In this document: in pieces, positions 59,581 to 64,000 of the stretch
How the letters are laid out: every line of letters starts with the position of its first letter
Numbering within the stretch: the stretch's first letter is position 1
Source of the DNA: Halicephalobus mephisto
Lineage: Eukaryota > Nematoda > Chromadorea > Rhabditida > Panagrolaimidae
Direction: 5' to 3'
Assembly (NCBI GenBank): GCA_009193035.1
Contig: SWDT01000007.1
Location: 310,001-374,000 of the forward strand
Length of the DNA stretch: 64,000 nucleotides
Made by a program: the position numbers and the translations under genes
Notes under the pieces: model-generated
Database searches by the model: none
Told to the model about the DNA's origin: nothing
Seen by the model: the letters and a program-made list of their open reading frames with translations, nothing else

Positions 59581-60010
59581 CTAAGATCGAACTCTGACTG
59601 TTAACTTGGACAATATGAAGCTCCAGATTCTGTTTTTGTAGAACATGTTTCTAAAGTGATATATTCCTTTACAAACTATAAACTTTTGATATATGGAAAT
59701 TAAATTCTGACGTGTTTTCAATTATTTTTAATCATTCATTATACAGCCTTCGCCATCCCGAAAATTACATCTAATTAGATTAAAAAAGTTACTAAAGCAC
59801 ATGTGATTAACGCAGAAATAGCTACATCCCAAAATAGAATCGAAAAATGCGTTGTTTTTTACATTTACTGTTGAAATAACAAAAATCAAATTTTATCATA
59901 TTAAAAAATAATTAGATAATTTTATGCAGTTCCAAAATACACTTAATTATAAAATATTTTGAAATTAATATAGAAAAAGAACATGTTTGAAAAGTAACAC
60001 AAGTTTTCTA

Positions 60011-60728
60011 AAATTATACCTAACTGAATGGAATCAACACATAGGAGGTTCTGATCACAGTTTTGATATTATCTGATTCTAAATAAATGAAATCGATGGC
60101 AGGATTGTATTCCAACAGAAGATTGATTGTAACTGGATATAATCAACTTACTAGTACTTTTGTAACTAGAAACATGGCTCAAACACGTTGAGTATATTCA
60201 GTTGTATTCAATCTGCTGTTGGATTGCAATCCTGTCATCGATTGTGTTCAATTAGACATGATCTCAGAAAACCTATGTAACTAAGTGAAATCGATGACAG
60301 GATTGCAATCCAACAAAAGGTTGATTGTAACTGGATATACTCAACGTGTTTGAGCCATGTTAGTTTCTAGTTAAAAAGATATTAGTATATTGATTATATA
60401 TAGTTACAATCAATCTGCTGTTGGATTGCAATCCTGTCATCGATTGTGTTCAATTAGACATGATCTCAGAAAACCTATGTAACTAAGTGAAATCGATGAC
60501 AGGATTGCAATCCAACAAAAGGTTGATTGTAACTGGATATACTCAACGTGTTTGAGCCATGTTAGTTTCTAGTTAAAAAAGTACTAGTACGTTGATTATA
60601 TCCAGTTACAATCAACCTTTTGTTGAATTCCAACCTTGCCATCGATTTCATTTATTTAGAATCAGATAATGTCAAAACTGTGGTCAGGGGCTCCTATGTG
60701 TTGATTCCGTTCAGTTAGGTGTAATTTC
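60011..60728. mobile_element. Large foldback element, about 718 bp
   Basis: Left end AAATTATACCTAACTGAATG, right end the complementary TTCAGTTAGGTGTAATTT. Arms pair through CACATAGGAGG/CTCCTATGTG and AAATGAAATCGATGGCAGG/GCCATCGATTTCATTT. Inside is an additional direct duplication of about 190 bp (ATGACAGGATTGCAATCCAA, GAGCCATGTTAGTTTCTAGT). No coding capacity. Confidence 0.88.
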
Positions 60729-61082
60729 AGAAAGCCTACGGAGGTTCATGTACCATTGTGTTCCGCGTCCGTGATAAACGAAACTTTAGACTTTCTTTTC
60801 TTCATTGCATGCTCCAGAAAAGTGTTTTCTAAAAACAAAATACAGATTCCGAATGTGAAATTCATAATCTAAAAAATAATGTACATAGTTTTTTAAAATA
60901 ACTTTTATTAATATTCATTTTTAATATTAAAAAATTAAGGATAATCTGCAAGATAAAAAGATCTACTGGATTTACAAAATATTTCTTTCTATATTTTCAG
61001 AAGATTTTACTTTTTTAATTTAAACAAAGATTAATTTTAAAAAATTAATTCCGGATTATGTATTTTTATCAAAGAAATCTCC

Positions 61083-61309
61083 CACACAAAAATCGTAATT
61101 TTTAATCCAGTAACAAATATGAATCGTCACTATTACATTTTAATTTTCGTCACAAAAGTTGAATATCCATAAAAATTGTGAGATTAGTTACATTTCAATT
61201 GTTAAGAAATTAAAAGTTACTTTTTTTTGAAATGTGAATATCCATGAAAATTGTGACAATTGTGTTACATTCGTAATTGTTAAGAAATTAAAAGTTACTT
61301 TTTTTGTGT
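61083..61309. repeat. Hairpin MITE, tandem pair copy 4
   Basis: CACACAAAAATCGTAATTTT start, closely resembling the 55.03 kb pair, including a truncated second unit starting GAATATCCATGAAAATTGTG. Ends TTACTTTTTTTGTGTAG. Confidence 0.75.
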
Positions 61310-61447
61310 AGTTATTAGATCTGGACTTTTTAAATTTTTTCGGTCAACTGCAATAATCCCTGATACTGCGAGTATTGCATCATTTAATGTTTGCGAATTG
61401 TAAAAAGCACTTGATAAAACGTGGCTAGACTTGTTTCATAATGAATA

Positions 61448-61455
61448 TGACGTCA
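61448..61455. promoter_or_regulatory. CRE-like palindrome TGACGTCA
   Basis: A perfect 8-bp palindrome TGACGTCA in a GC-richer, non-repetitive stretch (61.4-61.6 kb). It is followed by TATA-like GGATAAAAGCCC and TTGGATATAAGGC, and by an ATG at about 61616 that opens only a 13-codon frame. It looks like a promoter, but no gene downstream was identified. Confidence 0.35.
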
Positions 61456-62194
61456 CTGCCTCGTGAAGACAAAACTCGTCAAAAATCCGGCACTTGATGA
61501 GCCGCTCAAATTTCTTCTTTGTCCGTTTTCCGTTCTCAAACGGATAAAAGCCCAATTCTTGGATATAAGGCTTTCACAATTAGAGGAGAAATGTCTACTT
61601 TAAATCATTCTTAAAATGGGTTTTTTCTGTCCAGAATTCATTCAAAATTTTATTTAAATTTAAAAAAAATTAAGTTTTATTTTTATTTAAATTTAAATTT
61701 TATTTTTATTTTTATTTAGATTTTTTTTTAAAAATTAAGTTTAAAATTTTATTTAAATTTAAATTTTTAAAAAAATTAAGTTTTATTTTTATTTTTATTT
61801 AAATTTAAATTTAGGAAAAAATTAAGTTTTAAATTTTATTTTTATTTTTATTTAGATTTTTTTTAAAAATTAAGTTTAAAATTTTATTTAAATTTTAATT
61901 TAAAAAAATTAAGTTTTATTTTTATTTTTTTTAAATTAAGTTTTAAATTTTATTTTTTTAGTTCCAAAGTGACTTTCTTTAACATAGAAGAAATTTTTTT
62001 ATTAATAAAAAAGTGAATTAAATTTAATAATATTTAATATTCGAAGACTCGTAGGGTTTCTTTACGAAATTCACATAATTCTAAATCCTTGTATTACGTA
62101 TTATCTTAGAAAAAGCATCTAGTCCGGATTATTTGGATCACATGTAGGTAGGTAATACTTCCGTTTCAGATTCATTCATTCATTTGAATTTTTT

Positions 62195-62665
62195 AATGCT
62201 GAATTTGTATAAAAATAATGTTATTTTTTGTCTATACTTTAGATTTGTGGGAAATTCTTTGGTAATCCCCATGTTTAATTTGATATAAAAGCTATCCAAA
62301 CTAACATGATTTTGGTTGAAGTTAAATATGATGTCAGACATCGAAATTTCAATCAAAATCATGTTATTTTTCGTCTATATTTGTAGTATTTTTAGACATT
62401 TCTCTACAATTTCATACTTAATTCTATATAAAAGCTATCCAAACTAACATGATTTTGATTGAAATTGAACATGATGTCAGACATCGAAATTTCAATCAAA
62501 ATCATGTTATTTTTCGTCTATATTTATAGTATTTTTAGACATTTATATAGAATTAGGTGTGAAATTGCAGAGAAAAGCTATCCAAACTAACATGATTTTG
62601 GTTAAAATTGAACATGATGTCAGACATCAGAATTTGAATCAAAATGATGTTACTTTTCATCAATT
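62195..62665. repeat. Dyad-rich tandem repeat of about 150 bp, three copies
   Basis: Units contain AGCTATCCAAACTAACATGA, then a hairpin between ATGATTTTGATTGAAATTGA and TTCAATCAAAATCATGTTAT around GATGTCAGACATC, itself a palindrome. Confidence 0.88.
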
Positions 62666-63639
62666 TATATACACTTAGGATCCTGGGAAGTTCCTCAAAA
62701 ACTACGTCTGGTTCGATGGGGATTAAAAATAGCGTTAAACATTAAAAATTTCATTTAAACTCACGTTATTTTCCATTTTAACGTCCTCTACAGTACTGTG
62801 TATATTTAATAAGTTTTTTCAAGTCTTAGATTAAAGATTTTATCCCATGCATCTCCAACCAAAAATTCTTTTTTACTTTATTCAACAGAATAGTTTAAAA
62901 TTTATTCAATTTTTTAAATTGAAATTGGTGATGTGGATTTTTGGATCACAACCAGAGTTATTTTCGAATCGATTTTGAATCGAATTTTTGAGTAAATTTA
63001 AAATTACTTCAAAAATTTAAAATTTCGAAAATCCGACAGCTCTGATCACGATGTTAAAAATTATAATTTTTCGAAAATAAAACGTTCCAAAATTTGCTGA
63101 ATTTTGTATTTTTAAAATTGTGATTTTTTCCATCACAATTATGTCTGAAAAAAATTGTTTTTTAATAAAAATTCGTAATTTTATAAACGTTTTTGAAATC
63201 TTTTAACTTTTCAGACATCTGATGACAGAAGTTTACCCAATTGCCTGAGGGTGTTTTGAACCGAAAATTTATATATTTATTTTCCTCATATTAGTATTAA
63301 AAATGATGAAATTTTTATTTACTTTGAAGTTTTAAAAATTTCCGGATTGAATCCTTGATGCAAAATTTGATAAATAATCTTTTTTGAAATTTTCAAAAAG
63401 CTCAAATTTCAGTTTAAAAATTTTTTGAACTTTATTGTTTTTGTTCATTTTTTTGTTTTTTTAGTTGACGGATAAATTTTTTTCTTTTTTGACATCTTCC
63501 CAGGAGGTACGTCAATTGCCCTTTGAAGTTGTCTTTTTTGATCTTAATAACTTCTGCCTACGCGTCCGTACATAAATTTTAAATTTTTTAAATTAAAAAA
63601 ATTTTACCACTTTATAGATATATGAAATCCAGCAGTTAT

Positions 63640-64000
63640 AGTTTCCACTCAAGACCAGAGAAAATTTAAGAAAGTAAAAATCATATATGGTCTTGAATGG
63701 AAACTATAATCAGATGATTTCATATATGATTTTCATTTAGGGTAGAAATATTTCTGAAAATAGAAATAGTTTCTTTAAAGAGAAACCTTATGTAAAATCA
63801 TCTAAATAAGGTTTCCACTCAAGACTACTGAAGTTCTCAACTAGGGCATTTTTAATGGTCTTGAGTAAGAATTTCAAAGTTGTATGATGTTAATTTTTAT
63901 TGGAGACTAAGGAAATCTTTCAAAAATGGACACTTTTCACATAGTCTTGAATAGAAATTATGCAAAATTGCATAGTGTTGATTTCTATTCAAGCCCAAAG
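63640..64000. repeat. Inverted-repeat cluster with GTTTCCACTCAAGAC
   Basis: GTTTCCACTCAAGACCAGAG (about 63648) pairs with GGTCTTGAATGGAAACTAT (about 63690). Two more related pairs begin at about 63809 and 63943. The family may continue past the window. Confidence 0.75.

Larger units (their letters stand above)
58943..64000. other. Terminal 5 kb without a recognised gene
   Basis: Holds TCAAAGT simple repeats (59.15-59.58 kb), a large foldback element (60.01-60.73 kb), a MITE pair (61.08-61.31 kb), a possible promoter with a cAMP-response-like palindrome (61.4-61.6 kb), TTTTATTTAAATTTAAATTT low complexity (61.65-61.95 kb), a dyad-rich tandem repeat (62.2-62.66 kb) and inverted repeats at 63.64-64.0 kb. 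I find no exon chain. Confidence 0.6.

Overview
The window looks like nematode nuclear DNA, probably Caenorhabditis or a close relative; I cannot name the species. It is strongly AT-rich. Genes are split by many introns with TTTTCAG-type acceptors and GTAAGT/GTGAGT donors, several of them only 40-75 nt long. Acceptor-like TTTCAG sites sit just before start codons, as expected for spliced-leader trans-splicing. One gene carries a ground-like domain, a nematode family. TACTGTAG motifs and a CGTGTCGAGACC repeat recur in the non-coding DNA.

Layout. 0.25-4.1 kb (-): N-terminal half of a PLC-beta-like phospholipase C, whose 3' half lies outside the window. 8.3-12.2 kb (+): FLVCR/SLC49-like major facilitator transporter. 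14.15-14.9 kb (+): small secreted glycine-rich protein. 16.2-27.0 kb (+): complete 10-exon ABCC/MRP-type ABC transporter of about 1553 aa. 31.3-38.9 kb (+): cytosolic-type L-asparaginase with C-terminal ankyrin repeats. 42.7-43.1 kb (+): small single-pass membrane protein of unknown function. 44.1-46.6 kb (-): CDC20/Fizzy, the APC/C activator, with C-box and IR tail. 47.2-48.6 kb (-): GST-fold protein. 51.8-52.2 kb (-): uncharacterised basic ORF, head-to-head with 52.3-53.8 kb (+), a secreted proline-rich ground-like protein. 55.75-58.9 kb (+): divergent Cys-loop ligand-gated ion channel. The last 5 kb contains repeats and no recognised gene.

Most genes are housekeeping or signalling genes with no evident shared pathway. 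I found no prokaryotic-style defence locus, CRISPR array, rRNA or tRNA. Between and inside genes is an unusually dense set of repeats: hairpin MITEs, foldback elements with a shared terminal sequence, three non-LTR retrotransposon 3' tails, and many minisatellites. Exon models were built by reading splice junctions and checking that phase stays consistent from exon to exon; none has transcript support here.
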